Notes under the pieces: model-generated
The model's database searches: none
What the model was told of the DNA's origin: nothing
What the model saw: only the letters and a program-made list of their open reading frames with translations
Shown here: positions 1 to 12,343 of the stretch, piece by piece
Layout of the letters: each line of letters starts with the position of its first letter
Numbering within the stretch: position 1 is the first letter of the stretch
Program-made: the position numbers and the translations under genes
Origin: Pelodera strongyloides
Lineage: Eukaryota > Nematoda > Chromadorea > Rhabditida > Rhabditidae
DNA length: 64,000 nucleotides
Assembly: GCA_036852015.1 (NCBI GenBank)
Contig: JAANDG010000018.1
Coordinates: 434,001-498,000, forward strand
Direction: 5' to 3'

Positions 1-706
1 GACGCAACAACTGCTGGCAGCTGTGCTGACACCAGCCCCAAGTAAGTTTAATTCCTATGCCACATAGCGATTTTCGATTTCGTGTCATGTCGGTTATAAG
101 AAGCCATTACTTTCAGCTGCGCGACCTGGATTGCAAACGGATTCTGCACGAACAGCTACTACACCACCGCACAGAAACAAGAGTACTGCGGCGCCAGCTG
201 CAATCTCTGCGGTTCTTCATCCACATGCACAGATGCAAGCGCCAAGTGAGATCATTGTCATATTGAGAGTTCACTCATCGCTTCTTTGCCTGCTTTGATT
301 CTATGCACGCTTTTGAACCATACTATGTGACGATGCAATTCCTAATGTGTGCAAATTTATAGCTGCGCCGCTTGGGCCAAGAATGGATTCTGCACCAGTA
401 CCTACTACACCGCCGCACAGAAATCCGAGAACTGTGGAAGCACTTGCAATATGTGCTCGGGAACAGGCAGCACCTGCGCGGATGATAGTTCCAAGTAGGT
501 CACAACATCTAATTGGTCCTCTACCAATTACCGTCAATTAAGATCCAAAGAGTTAACAATATCTGGAAGTTGTGACATACAATAATGCATTACATCCCGC
601 TTTTTATAGCTGTGCCAACTGGAGTAACAACGGCTTCTGCTCGAGCACTGCCTACACTACTGCCCAGAAGCAGGCATATTGTGCCAAGACATGCAGTCTC
701 TGCTAA
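1..706 (+). CDS. Secreted protein with three tandem ShKT domains (5' partial)
   Basis: Four exons: 1-41 (continues from before the window), 117-245, 363-494 and 610-706, with TAA at 704-706. Each module has the six-cysteine ShKT pattern: an early Cys, then CxxW, GxC, a Tyr-Thr-Thr-Ala-Gln stretch, and C-x3-C-x2-C. The last module ends at the stop, as in many nematode ShKT proteins. Every intron falls at the same place and phase, after the codon start AA that is completed to Asn just before the second Cys, so each module is nearly one exon. A possible AATAAA lies at 762-767. ShKT domains occur as tails of astacins, tyrosinases and stand-alone secreted proteins in nematodes; the part upstream, which would say which, is outside the window. 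No enzymatic domain is visible. Domain call firm, function unknown. Confidence 0.85.
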
Positions 707-3329
707 AACGCGGACTGTCATCAGCCAATCGTTTCACCAATGCATCACAAAACCCATAAAAAATAAATATGTTAATTACGATATTGCTGTGGCGTCTTTA
801 TACAAAATCAAGCACTATGAATTTATGCACTTCAAGGTGATTCTACTGACAATAAGGAATAAAAGAAAAGAGAACGTCCTCTTTCCATCCATGAACATAA
901 AAAGTTTCGCACAGAACAGAAAAATTTCGCACAAACATGGGTCTTTTTTATATTACGTCTTAGATATATGCTCAAATAAAAATGAGCTAATTGAATGTTT
1001 CTTCTTATTGTGCTTATTTGAAAATCCGATTGAACCAGATTGATGATGATGAGATTAGATTCATCCGTTACTGAACTTTCATTTTTTCGATCCAAGTTGA
1101 ACGCACGAGCAGAAGTTTCCCAGCACACCGTCACCTTGAGAACATATTTTCAAGCAACACCGTTGTTCGTGGCATATGCGCCCGTGTATGATTTTTGAGC
1201 CAGCAGCCTGTTTTCTCATGAATAGACCGTTCTGGGAGAATTATCGTGAAACTATTTAAAACGCGTCAATTTTTACCTAACCGTATCCTTCGTATAAATA
1301 CATTGCGGACAAACTTCACATGGAAAATGTAAAAAGTTACAAACGAAACGTAGAAGATAAGAATCAGACGCGCCAATAAAATGCACAGGAAAAAAGCGTG
1401 GTCGTCTAAATGACGTGCTGATTTATACTAGTATTGCGCTTCAACAAACGGAGACAATGCACCCATGAAGGGCACAGCGAGAAACGTCCAGATTGAAGCC
1501 TCCAAGTTGCCTACCTGTTACCAGTGTTTCAGGGTTTCGAAAACGACCAGATGTGTACTCCAAAAACACTACTTTGAAATATCGATTACAACTAAGTCAT
1601 ACTTGGTTATCTGTTGCTGTGAGTGGTCAACTTGGATTCAAAGTGGAGGTTCATATACCTGAACAGCGTTCAATTGCAATCTTTCATGGATGAAGCACAC
1701 TACTTCTTCAAAGGTTACCACAACAGCTGATCCAGCTTTTATCTGAAATTACTTTGTTTTGATAGTCTTTAACGCGCGTTATTCCTCAAGGATACAATTT
1801 CCCAAAGACTCATCAAAGTGTTATTAAAGTAATGAAAAGTTCTTATCGTCGTTTAGTCACCAAATTTATTGTCTGGAAGACCAATGATTTGCTGTCATCT
1901 CTCCACACACGTAATTGTTCTTTGAGCTATTCTACGACGAGCAGAAAATGATCACTTATTAACCACTTTAAGTTGTTATGTTGTTAAGTATATACAGTTC
2001 TGTATATTTTCTTCACCACTTTTTGTCCTTATCCATTCGTTTCATCTTATTCTATAAATTCGGCATGTATGAAATAAATCGTTGAATATAACATTGAACA
2101 TTTAAATATAGTAAAACAATCAATAGAAAAATTAACACGACTGTTCAAGAATAAAGAGGATCTTTGGACAATGAATTCTCGTTTTTATAACCATTGGAAT
2201 CAAATTTCCTGAACCATATTGTGCTGGAAGGAATGAATTTTTGGAATTTTGCCCTGCGTTATGGTTAAGATTTTGAGAACGACGATCACCTCATGCGTTG
2301 AGCTGTTCGATCAATGCTTCGGAATTTTATATTTACCACGGAAAAGGCAAGACGTCATTTTGTCGCAATGGGTGCAGATCTAAATCTATCTGCTAATAAA
2401 TTGATTGGATCTTATGACTTTTGACGTCGCAAAACACCTGCCGATTTCGGCAATAAACATTTTTTTGTTGTTGATAACGCTAGAGTTTATTTAAGATATC
2501 GTTTACGGCCTGTGCGCTCTTAGCGTGCGATTGAGTCTTGTATGTTATTCCAAGTTTATCAATGTTGTTTTATCCTTTTTTCTTCAGCTCCCGACTTAAC
2601 AGGATAGGCAACTCAGCGTACAAACTAGATGCGAAATCAAGTTCTCCTCTGAAACCAATATGAAAATATATTAATAAATTTCAATTAGTATTCCCGAATG
2701 AAGATTCGAATTGTAGCTGCCCAATTCATAATTGATATTCATGGCGATTTGCTATTCCAACAAGCAAATCAATTATTGCGATATTGCGCACGATTGTTTT
2801 GTAAAGAGAATCTTTCTGATTCGATAGCAGTATTCTCGTTTCTTGAATAATATTGGTACCGTGAGGACTGTTACTCATCCATATACCCTTATTCCTTTTT
2901 TCCATATTTCAAGGCTGGTGAATAATAGTAGTTCGTTGTCCTGAATGAGTTGTCGAAGCACACTTTCATTCACTCCTCGAAGCCTTTATCAGTCCTTTTT
3001 ACATCTTTTTAATAGCTGTAAGATGGAAGGGACCCCACTGGACGCGGTATCCCTTAAGACATTCATGAAATATTTCAGCCGTCTTAAGTATTTGCACCAG
3101 AGTTATTTCACTTTTACAATTCGCTTTATCTGACAAAGAACGCGTCAAAATCTAGTCTTTGCCGTGTTTTTCACAATGACAGTTTACATTTCTGCATTTC
3201 GATCAAAGGACAAAGGGCCTCGAATTAGTTAGCCAAGCTGTAAAGGCAAACTAATTTTTGATGTATAAAAAATCGTCGTTAGGTCAATTTCCGCTATATG
3301 TGTAATTTATTTTCGAAATGTAATTACAG
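707..3329. other. Intergenic, no gene recognised
   Basis: AT-rich, with only short unsupported ORFs. I see no family motif, consistent splice chain or clear repeat unit. Promoter elements of the exchanger gene that starts at 3330 presumably lie at the right edge, but none can be pointed to. Confidence 0.5.
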
Positions 3330-5045
3330 ATGAAAAGCTTGTGGTTCATTATACTACTCGCGACTGTAGCACTCGGCAGCCAGGAAGGCTTTTTGAAAGA
3401 TAGAGTATCTGAGAATCTCCAACACTCGAGTGATGAGATCACAGGGTTGAATAGCAGTGATGCGCTCTCCCATACAGACGTGCATGCACACAAACCACGT
3501 GGTGTAAAGGTAATTACTATAAGGCTCTATTGATTTTCAATGTATATGCTACTAACTCTAAAACGCTGTGAACTAACATCTCCTTAAATAAAAAAATAAA
3601 TGAAAAATTTCATAATTTAATTTATTCATGTTTTGCATAGCTTCAGCACTACTTTTCGACTCCAAAGTCAATTCAGGTGGACACTTTCAAGTTTGACGGC
3701 TGAAAATACAAAAATCAATTCAAAATCTTTAAAGTTAAGCGCCAAACTAATTCAAAGCAATTGACCGCGCCCAATATAGTCTTCAACCTGAATAGTCTTG
3801 ACATCGTTGACATCGTTAATTGACATCGTTAATTTGTAAGGAACTTCAAGCTAAGCCTAAAAACGTTAGAGACCTCCAGTCTACTGTTCCATAATTAATT
3901 CAGGTGGCCAGTTTCAAGTTTGAGTACGTCCGCGAACAACTCGTTCTCACCTCTTTCATTGTTATCATTGGACTATTCAAGCTCGGTAAGGATTTGCATG
4001 AATATCGTTTTGTAAATTACATTGCAGTCATATTCGAACTGAATGCACGCAAAATAAATTAGGTCGAAATGTTATTTTAGCATACCATCACATACACTGG
4101 CTGCAATCACTAATACCCGAATCATGCTGTTTGATCGTCCTGGGCGCTATTCTCGGATTCGCCTTTGTGTAAGTGGCGGCGATTCAATATGAATTTAAAT
4201 CGTTGAGGTATAAAAATCCATGAAACAACCACCTTAAACCTTAAACTATCTATATATGCTTCTAAATGCTTAGGTACGACAACACTCACGAATCGGTGAA
4301 ATTTCTCGAATTCGATGCCAGGACGTTTTTCTTCTTCCTGTTACCACCGTATGTTTGCAAGTTACATTTCGCGACGAAAACTTGGTAAATTTACCAAGTC
4401 GAAAAAGAACAACTTAACGAAGATTTTTTCAGTATAATTCTCGAATCGGCCTATTCCCTGAAGGATCGTGCGTTCTTGGAAAACTTGGGAACAATTATTC
4501 TTTACGCTGTTTTAGTCAGTTGTCAATTTTTTTTTACAAATGTGACAGGAGTGAGAATTCGAAAATATAATCATTGATGTTTTTTCAGGGAACAGTTATG
4601 AATATCATGATCATTGGTGGTTCTTTGATCGCAATTTCCGAACTGGGATTGATCTCGGGATTTCAGGTAAAGAAGGAATACCTAACGACAATTTTTTGTC
4701 AACAATGTTCAATAAGAGCAGCTCTAGTATATTGAGTTTGTTATATTAGCTAATTGTAAGTCAATCGACAGGTATTTCTTAGCAAAGAAGCTAAATATTG
4801 TCTACTTTCATAATCTAGTTTGTCTAATTATGATTTAGTTGCAAGTTCCATATAATCGGCCTGTATATCTTCGGCATATGTCGGCATGTCTAGGTTTGGA
4901 TTATATTTGTTCATTTAAGGTTGATCCGCTTGACTGTCTTGTGTTTGCTTCGCTAATTGCAGCCGTAGATCCTGTTGCGGTAAGTGTTGGAAGGTTTCCT
5001 TTAATTAGAAAGGACATTACCAAAAAAAGCGTAACAAGTAGGAGT

Positions 5046-5084
<39 letters not shown>

Positions 5085-8000
5085 ATTGAGGTGTAATGTT
5101 GCTCAGGTACTTGCCATTTTCCAAGAAGTTGGCGTCAACAGCATGCTGTATTTTATGGTGTTCGGAGAGTCATTGTTGAACGGTCAGTTAAGTTTTGCTG
5201 TCGTGTCCACGAAGATAACATATGCTAAAATTTGATGAGTTCGACTAGCTGATGCTAAATTCGAACCTTTATAGCTAGAAGTTCTACTCTGTAGTAAAGA
5301 ATTCATCAGTATCATTAACGATTACGATTACGATAGTACTTACTATTTGAGACATTGCTAAAAAATATAACAATGCTTCCCCGGTGGTGCTCACCCTGAC
5401 GTGCAGCTGCGCTATTGAGATTTTCACATTTGACTTCGTCGGATGTTTTCTGGTGTCTCAGTACCATGCGCTGGCGCTATTTTTCTAAATAACATTGACT
5501 GAAAATAAACAAAAATTTAGTGAAAATCACACATACACGGTCTCCGTGTACTCTGATTGTCATTAGTATATTGATCCCGCCATCGGAAGTTCTTGATTCG
5601 AACATTTAGATGCGGTCACCGTTGTTTGCTACAACTTGGTGATTGAATTCAAAGAATTGCCTGAAATCACACTTTATGACGTATGTTTGCAAAACACAAA
5701 TTTAGACCGCCTATGTTCTGTATTGACGAAGATTGTATTAATTATGTATTATCCATGCACAAATTCGCACAAGTGCACGAGAATACTGTAGTTTTTTTAT
5801 TGCTTAAACTCTTGTTAGTAATCTAACAGTAAAGGACTTTTTTTGTGGAAACAATGGTTTTTAGTGTTTTCTGGGAGTGATTGCCTTCCTGTGTGTGGCG
5901 TTCGGTGGTCTTTTTATTGGGCTGCTGTGTGGCGTCTTATCCGCTTGGGTTACCAAATACACAAAGGATGTCAGAGGTATGCTCCATAAATTGAAACGGA
6001 CTTTTTATTCTCTAAATGCTTATTCTCTAAATGTCTGCAAAACTTGTAAAGTTGGAAAGAAACAAAAAACGACGCCCTGGAATACAATTGCTTCAGTTGT
6101 GGAGCCTGTATTCCTCTTTGGCATGGCCTACTTGTCGTTCGTGCTATCGGAAATGTTTCACTTCTCGGGTATCATTGGGTTAGTCGTTTGCTCTTTCTCC
6201 ATTGAACTCTTTGGGGCATCGAAACCAAAGCCCATATCGTATCTAGCTACTGGGCGCTTACTCTGTTTGCAGTTTCTGGCTATCCGTCTATCGCACTAAT
6301 TTATTACTAGTTCATTGAGCTAATTTTCATTCAGAATTATTGCCTGTGGACTCTTCCAAACGCACTACTCCTGCTCTAATATTTCGTCAAAGTCGTTTAT
6401 TTCGGTCACGTATTTCGCAAAAGTCGCCAGGTAATGTGGATAATTGTTCGCGTCTTGTTTTCACTTTCCATTATTTGGATATGTTGGATGTTTCGACGAT
6501 AGCTAAACTATTTTTACACTTCTAGCTCTGTTGCCGAGTCTCTCATATTCATTATTCTTGGTGTAATGTTGGTGAATGAAAGAGGATGGTTTTGGTCGGA
6601 TTGGCATCCTCTCTTCTCAGTCTATTCTCTCCTTCTGTGTATTGTTGCCAGAGTTGGAGGTATGTTTTTACCTTTCCTGCATAGTTGCGCACAACGCAAG
6701 CTTCAAACAATATGCTATGTTCTATATTGGAGGCAGCTTGATTAGGATTAGGAAGCTGATGCACCGATAAGGTAGAGCCACTTGTACTTGTGGAAATTTC
6801 CTGAATTTTAGTCGTGTTTTTCCTCACATACATCGTGAATCAATTCACTGGCGGAGTTCGCTACATCTCCTTTAAAGAACAATTTATCATGGTTAGTTTT
6901 TCATTTCCGTAGATTTGAATAACTGTGACATTTAAACTTTTTTTGTCTTTTCTTTTTTCTTTTTTTTTCTTGACAATGTACATATTTCAGGCTTATGGAG
7001 GCCTCAGAGGAGCTGTTTCTTTCTCGCTAGCTTTTATGATATCTGATGCAGTACCAACAAAAAGCACCCTTCTCTCAGCTACTTATATCGTTATCCTGTT
7101 CACCGTGTTCGTTCAGGTTTGTTCAAGCAAGCGTCTTAAATGTTGTTAAATTTGTAGTTGTTAAATTTGTCGTTGCTGTAGAGGACAAATGGTCAGGTTT
7201 GGTTGTAAGTTACAATTAGCAAAGACGTGACTTGTAAGCAAACCTGAATAAGAGAACTTTCAGGGCAGCACCATTAAACCGCTCGTGCGATATTTGGACA
7301 TTCGTCTTGCAAAGAAGGAAGACAATTTCCGCTTGTTCCTCGAATTCAACAAGGGGATGATTATTCACATGACACAGGGGCTCGAGGATCTATGCGGGGT
7401 TAAGGATACCTCGTGGATGGTTGGTTTCAGGGTTTTTGTAAAAGACTGCCGCTTACTTGCATCAGGAGTGGGTTTTTCCCATTCACTTTTCTGGTTTATA
7501 TGTTGGATGGAGAATTCATGACTATTCTTTGAGTAATAAAATGACTCATATTTTTTTGTTTCAGAACTTTTCATCGTCCTTTTCGAAGAAATATGTCAGA
7601 CCTTTGTTGGAGAAAGACTACAATAAGGACGCCAAAAATCCGGAGAACAAATTGCTTCAGATCGACCGCGAGGAAACAATGAGGTATGAACAACTAGGAT
7701 GCTCGCCTGACCTGTGGAATGCATACATTGGCTTAGTATTAAACACTAATGACGTACACATTTTGAATTTTTTTCTAATGGGATGGGTGCAGTTCAACTC
7801 ACTCCCAGCTTTATTTTTATATACTCTAAGAAATCGCTCTCTAACTTTGTCGTTGTCTCAACACTCAACATTGTTATCAGGCTCTAACTCTCGTTCTCTA
7901 TAGCATTATATGGTGTGCACGAAAAAAAGTAAGAGGCGACTTGGATTGACGTCATCCATTTAAGTCTGATACTGGAAATACTACAGCATAGTCGAAAGAG

Positions 8001-9419
8001 GGAGGCGTTTGAAACTACCAAATCTCATTGAAACATCGCAACTATGTACACTTTTAGGGAACAAATGAGCAAGTCCCACTCTACCAACTCCTTCAAAAGC
8101 CAGCAGCAGATTGAACAATTGGCCGAACAGTGAGTTACTTGCACTCTTTTGTTAGATTTTTTTCGAAAACAATTACTAAAGAACATATTGAATGCTTTGC
8201 AATAAAAATAACCAAATTTTCGATTTTTTTTAATACGATTGTCACTTATTTAAACAATTTCAGAGGCGAAATTAGTCGTGAAATGATCGAAGAAGAGGAT
8301 CGTTTTCTTGTAAAGAAAGAAGACGTAGAAAGAAAGACAGACGAAATGATCAAGGATAATACGCTCATTCGACAACTAATAAACAGAAATAATAACGCAA
8401 GTTAAAACAATCTTTCCATGTTTCATGACAACACAATAGTGTCAGGATGAATAGTTGACACCCAAGATTCCACTTGTTATTCTGTCACATATTAGACTTG
8501 TTGAACTCTAGCATCTCAAGCGTTACAACCTGATTTCCAAGTCTCTTTGTGATCTCTTCTAGTTTTTGTGCAGATGTACTGGGGCGTCAACTCTCTCTCG
8601 AACATCACAGAAGTTTTTCTTGTTGTTTTTAGTAATAGTTTTTCTTGTTTATTAGTTTTATTTAGTTCTACGTGGATCGTAATTTGGAGAAAGAGACCGA
8701 AAAGGAGACAATTGTAAAGCGATCGGCTATGACAGTACGGAATATCCAACAAAGAGCTAGGAACATGAATACGGGTGAAGCTGGGTAAGCACTAATAAGT
8801 CCCACTATGTCAGGTAACATCGCAGAAAGCCCAAGTAACTCCTGAACAACGGAAAGAATTGAGTTTTGCCGTGTATCATCAAATTTACTGCTTGTTTTAT
8901 ATTTCAGCTGAAGATTATTAAAAATCTAGGCCAAATGCAACTTTTAGTGTACGACGACGTATCTTCGGTAAGAATAAGCAAAACAAAAGCATGACCCAAG
9001 GACTGATTCTGGCTTCTGTGGGAACAATGGGAGTACAGACGATTGAGGCCGAGCAGGTAGAATACTTTTCCAGCCAAATTTCCAATCTCGAGGCACCACA
9101 GATTTAAAATTATGTTGGCGCGGGTGGCAATGGGCCTTTTTGAGCAAACTATTGACCCTGTAGTTTCTTGTATTCTGTTTCTTTTCTTGGGAATATATTT
9201 TTAAGTACTACATCAAATACCAAATTAGTAGAATTTTAGGAAGACGACACGGGTATACACATGACGATGGCTACTGTCCCTTCCGACCACCAATTGTACA
9301 CAATAACGGAGAACGAAGTTGATGCACAGGAAAGTATGGATGCCTCGGAAATAGCAGAGGATCCACCTCTGAATAAGGAAGAAGAAAACCCGAAAGATTG
9401 GAAGCAGACATCACTTTAG
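3330..9419 (+). CDS. nhx: Na+/H+ exchanger, NHE/NHX family
   Basis: Exchanges Na+ for H+ across a membrane. About 22 exons: 3330-3509, 3904-3985, 4081-4168, 4274-4348, 4433-4514, 4589-4666, 4920-4979, 5107-5182, 5610-5680, 5865-5976, 6097-6178, 6335-6430, 6526-6659, 6812-6891, 6991-7116, 7264-7419, 7565-7683, 8058-8129, 8264-8309, 8668-about 8785, 8930-9056 and 9240-9419, giving about 746 residues. Phases agree throughout. Family signatures in order: an N-terminal signal-like segment, FFFFLLPP (4274-4348), AAVDPVAV (4920-4979), VFGESLLNDAVTVV (5107-5680), YGGLRGAVSFS (6991-7116) and IHMTQGLEDLCG (7264-7419). These are the ion-binding and transport-core motifs of NHE proteins. A charged cytoplasmic tail with an Arg-rich RRRIFGKNK segment follows. 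The donor at 7419 and the tail exon at 8264 are the least certain points. The paralogue (nhx-1 to -9 type) is not resolved. Confidence 0.9.
5051..5080. repeat. (TA)n microsatellite in an exchanger intron
   Basis: Fifteen TA units in the intron between the exon ending at 4979 and the exon starting at 5107. It ends about 26 bp before the acceptor. Confidence 0.95.
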
Positions 9420-10532
9420 CTTCGAATATCGTTCATTACTTGCCATACACACACGCTTTTATTTCGGACCCCCTTCACATTTTTCTCGATATATGATTTA
9501 TATCCTTACAACTCCTACAATTCTCTATCATCTGTAATTATCCCCAGTCAACAATTTGTCTTTCACTTTGTCACATTAGCTCGACAAACCTGGTGTTACT
9601 CAAGAAATATGTTCCTAATTTTACTTCTGCAGCAGCCTGTATCCGACTTATTGCACAAAAGCATAAATTAATATGATCGATTGTGGTTTACGTGCTTGTT
9701 TCTTCAATTATTGCTTGATACACTTTTAATTGTTATTATTAATAAATAAAAATTATGGTTTGCTTTAAGTTTGATTTTCACTTGTAAACATAACCATTTG
9801 TAAACGAGACCTATTGAATGTACAGTTACCGTCATTACGGTCATATAGTAGGAAATCCGTATGTTCTTTGCTTTCTTCGGTAGCTTCTTTTCGACATGAC
9901 TGTTCAACAACAATAATCAAAGTACAATTGTGTCGAAAAAAACTGTTTTCATTAAAGACAAGTGTGCTTGAAAATCGAATGATCAGATACAAAATCGACC
10001 ACACAATAACGTAGTTGGCTAAGGAAAAGTTTCAGAACAAATTCACAAGATGTAGACTTTTGCAAGACCACAAAATCATACACAAAGATTAGCCTGAATA
10101 TAGACAAAAAAGATTGTGGTTTAAAGTAATATATTACGAGTTGAACCACCTTAGTTCTTAATCCAAATGTTAGTGCAAATGAACAGAGGACATTAAAGGC
10201 TCCTCAGTCTAAGTTTTATGAATTTTTGGTTGAAAATGAGAAAAGAATAGTCCTTAATTGTTTGCTACAATACGAGAATGTTCGAGAAATCCTGGGTGTT
10301 GAGTGAATACACAGAGGTGGTGAAATGTAGTCAAAACAAAACTTTTACTGTGTATCTAGTCAAGCTTATTGAAGTCATTAGTTTTGTACGCTGACATACC
10401 GCAGCTAAACATTATCCCATTCTGCCTCATTTCGAAATAAAAACTTTCATAGAGCGCCTCCATTGAAGCATCCAGCTTCTTTATATCAAGTTACGTTTTG
10501 TTATCATAGGCACGTTGTTCGGGTCCATTACA
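9420..10532. other. Intergenic between exchanger and receptor cluster
   Basis: The exchanger 3' UTR occupies the left part, with A-rich AATAAA-like sequence near 9741. The rest is AT-rich with overlapping meaningless ORFs on both strands. No gene is supported. Confidence 0.5.
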
Positions 10533-12323
10533 TCAGGATGCTGAGATGCTCGCCACGGCCGATATATCAATCTTCGACTTGTGGTTGGTGAATGCTTCTG
10601 TATGGCTGCTGACAACAGATCTACTGAAAATGTCTACTGTTAAAACGGAACACGGTTTAAGTGTTAGCTGTGCGCTAATGTTCGCTGGTTTGAATCGATT
10701 TATTGGCTGCCGAACGAAAAAGACCAGCTATATGTAGCTGTATTACTGACTAGACATAATTTTATTTACAATAGATCATACCCAAACTTGGAGTAGAGTG
10801 CCTGTCTATAATCCTTAATGAAATAGATAACTGAGATTGGATCAAGGACAGGATATAGAGAGACCGCCAATGGTACATAGTTGCACAGTTGACCGAATGG
10901 TATATTCAACAAAGGAGTGAAGAAAGTGACTGCGCATGGGACATACTCGAATAACACGGGGATGATGGTCTGAAAGTTTACTTGTTTTCTAAAATTACCT
11001 AGAGAAAATTCGTACCTGTGCAAGTAATCGAACAACGATTCAAGATACCAATGGTATAAGACAAGTTTTATATTCTGCACAATACTTCCCATAAATTGAG
11101 TTAACCATTACCTGTATGACAAGAGCTTTCAACAAATCGAATTGAAGTTTCTTGGCTCTAGCGCTCATAGAGCTCGTCCTTAGGGTCTTGTAAATGTTAA
11201 TTGTGCAGAATACGATCACTCCGAAAGTTCCGCACAAAAGAGACATAGAAACCATGAATCCCAAACACGATTTCCAGTAGAAAACTTCTTTCCCAGCCTC
11301 ATTTACCCGCTGAAATAAGTCGCATAAGTTTATAAAGAGACCAATGATATAAGAGAAGTTTTATATTCTGCACATTATATTTCTACTCACTGTATACATC
11401 AATCCGAGTGTCGCTGTATGATTTACATCAACATTGTAAATGTCCCAAATAGCTTCGCGTACGTAATTCTGAAAAGTATTTATCCGTGTGTTTTTTTTGC
11501 TAAATTTTGTATCACAAATAGAACACGCCGTTGTAAGGAAAAGAAATGGTCCACATTTGTTGTTTCAAGGTCTCTAGTAAATCACATAATTACCTTATAT
11601 TCTTCAGTATTATTCATTGTCAGGTGTAATGAGGTTCCCCACAAAATACCAGATCCCAGCCAGATGAAGAACAATATTGGGGCGAAGCGGAGTTCGTTGA
11701 ACAAGAACATCAGATGATTTCTAGAATAAATACGCCTGATAGTTTAATTTCCATCTGAAAAATTAAAGCACTCATTCAAATTCCGCTCACTGATACGGCA
11801 TCCCATTTCAGGCTTTAGGGTTAGTAAGCCAAAGTCGGCTTGCGGACATTGGCTTCTTGTCTCCAGGCTTTATGTTAGACAAAAACAAAACGAAACAGTT
11901 TGCTCACTGACTTGCAGATCAAAAAGTATCTGTAGACAAAGTGCAGGGCTAATAGAACAATTGAAAGGCAGAATAGTGATCCATAGGTGACCATTCCCCA
12001 GTGTCCAAGCTCCATGTTATGATACAGAACTCCGACTGGGAACAGAACGAATGCTCGTTTATAGACATGCATGTTCTAAAAGTGTCAACGTAACATTCCA
12101 ATGCAGCAAATTTACAATTCGCCTAGGCAACAGTCTGACCGCATTAGTTCACTGATTACTCAATGTCGACTGCACGAAAACATAGTAATAAAGAAGATTC
12201 TTAGCGGTGGAGAAGAACACCCACCGGCATGGTGACCATGTGAACAGTTGGATAAGCCAGATTGAAAATTGCGAAAAGCAACATAAGTATCTTATACGTG
12301 CCCATGTGCTTTCGACTATACTT

Positions 12324-12343
12324 AACATAACATAACATAACAT
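12324..12343 (-). repeat. Short tandem 3' tail of the LINE copy
   Basis: Four perfect 5-bp units, ATGTT on the element strand, at the exact junction with receptor coding sequence. Short tandem tails instead of poly(A) are known in CR1-like and RTE-like LINEs. Confidence 0.8.

Noticed and set aside
585..1043. 152-codon plus-strand ORF
   Set aside because: It overlaps the last ShKT exon in another frame and continues into AT-rich flank without motifs.
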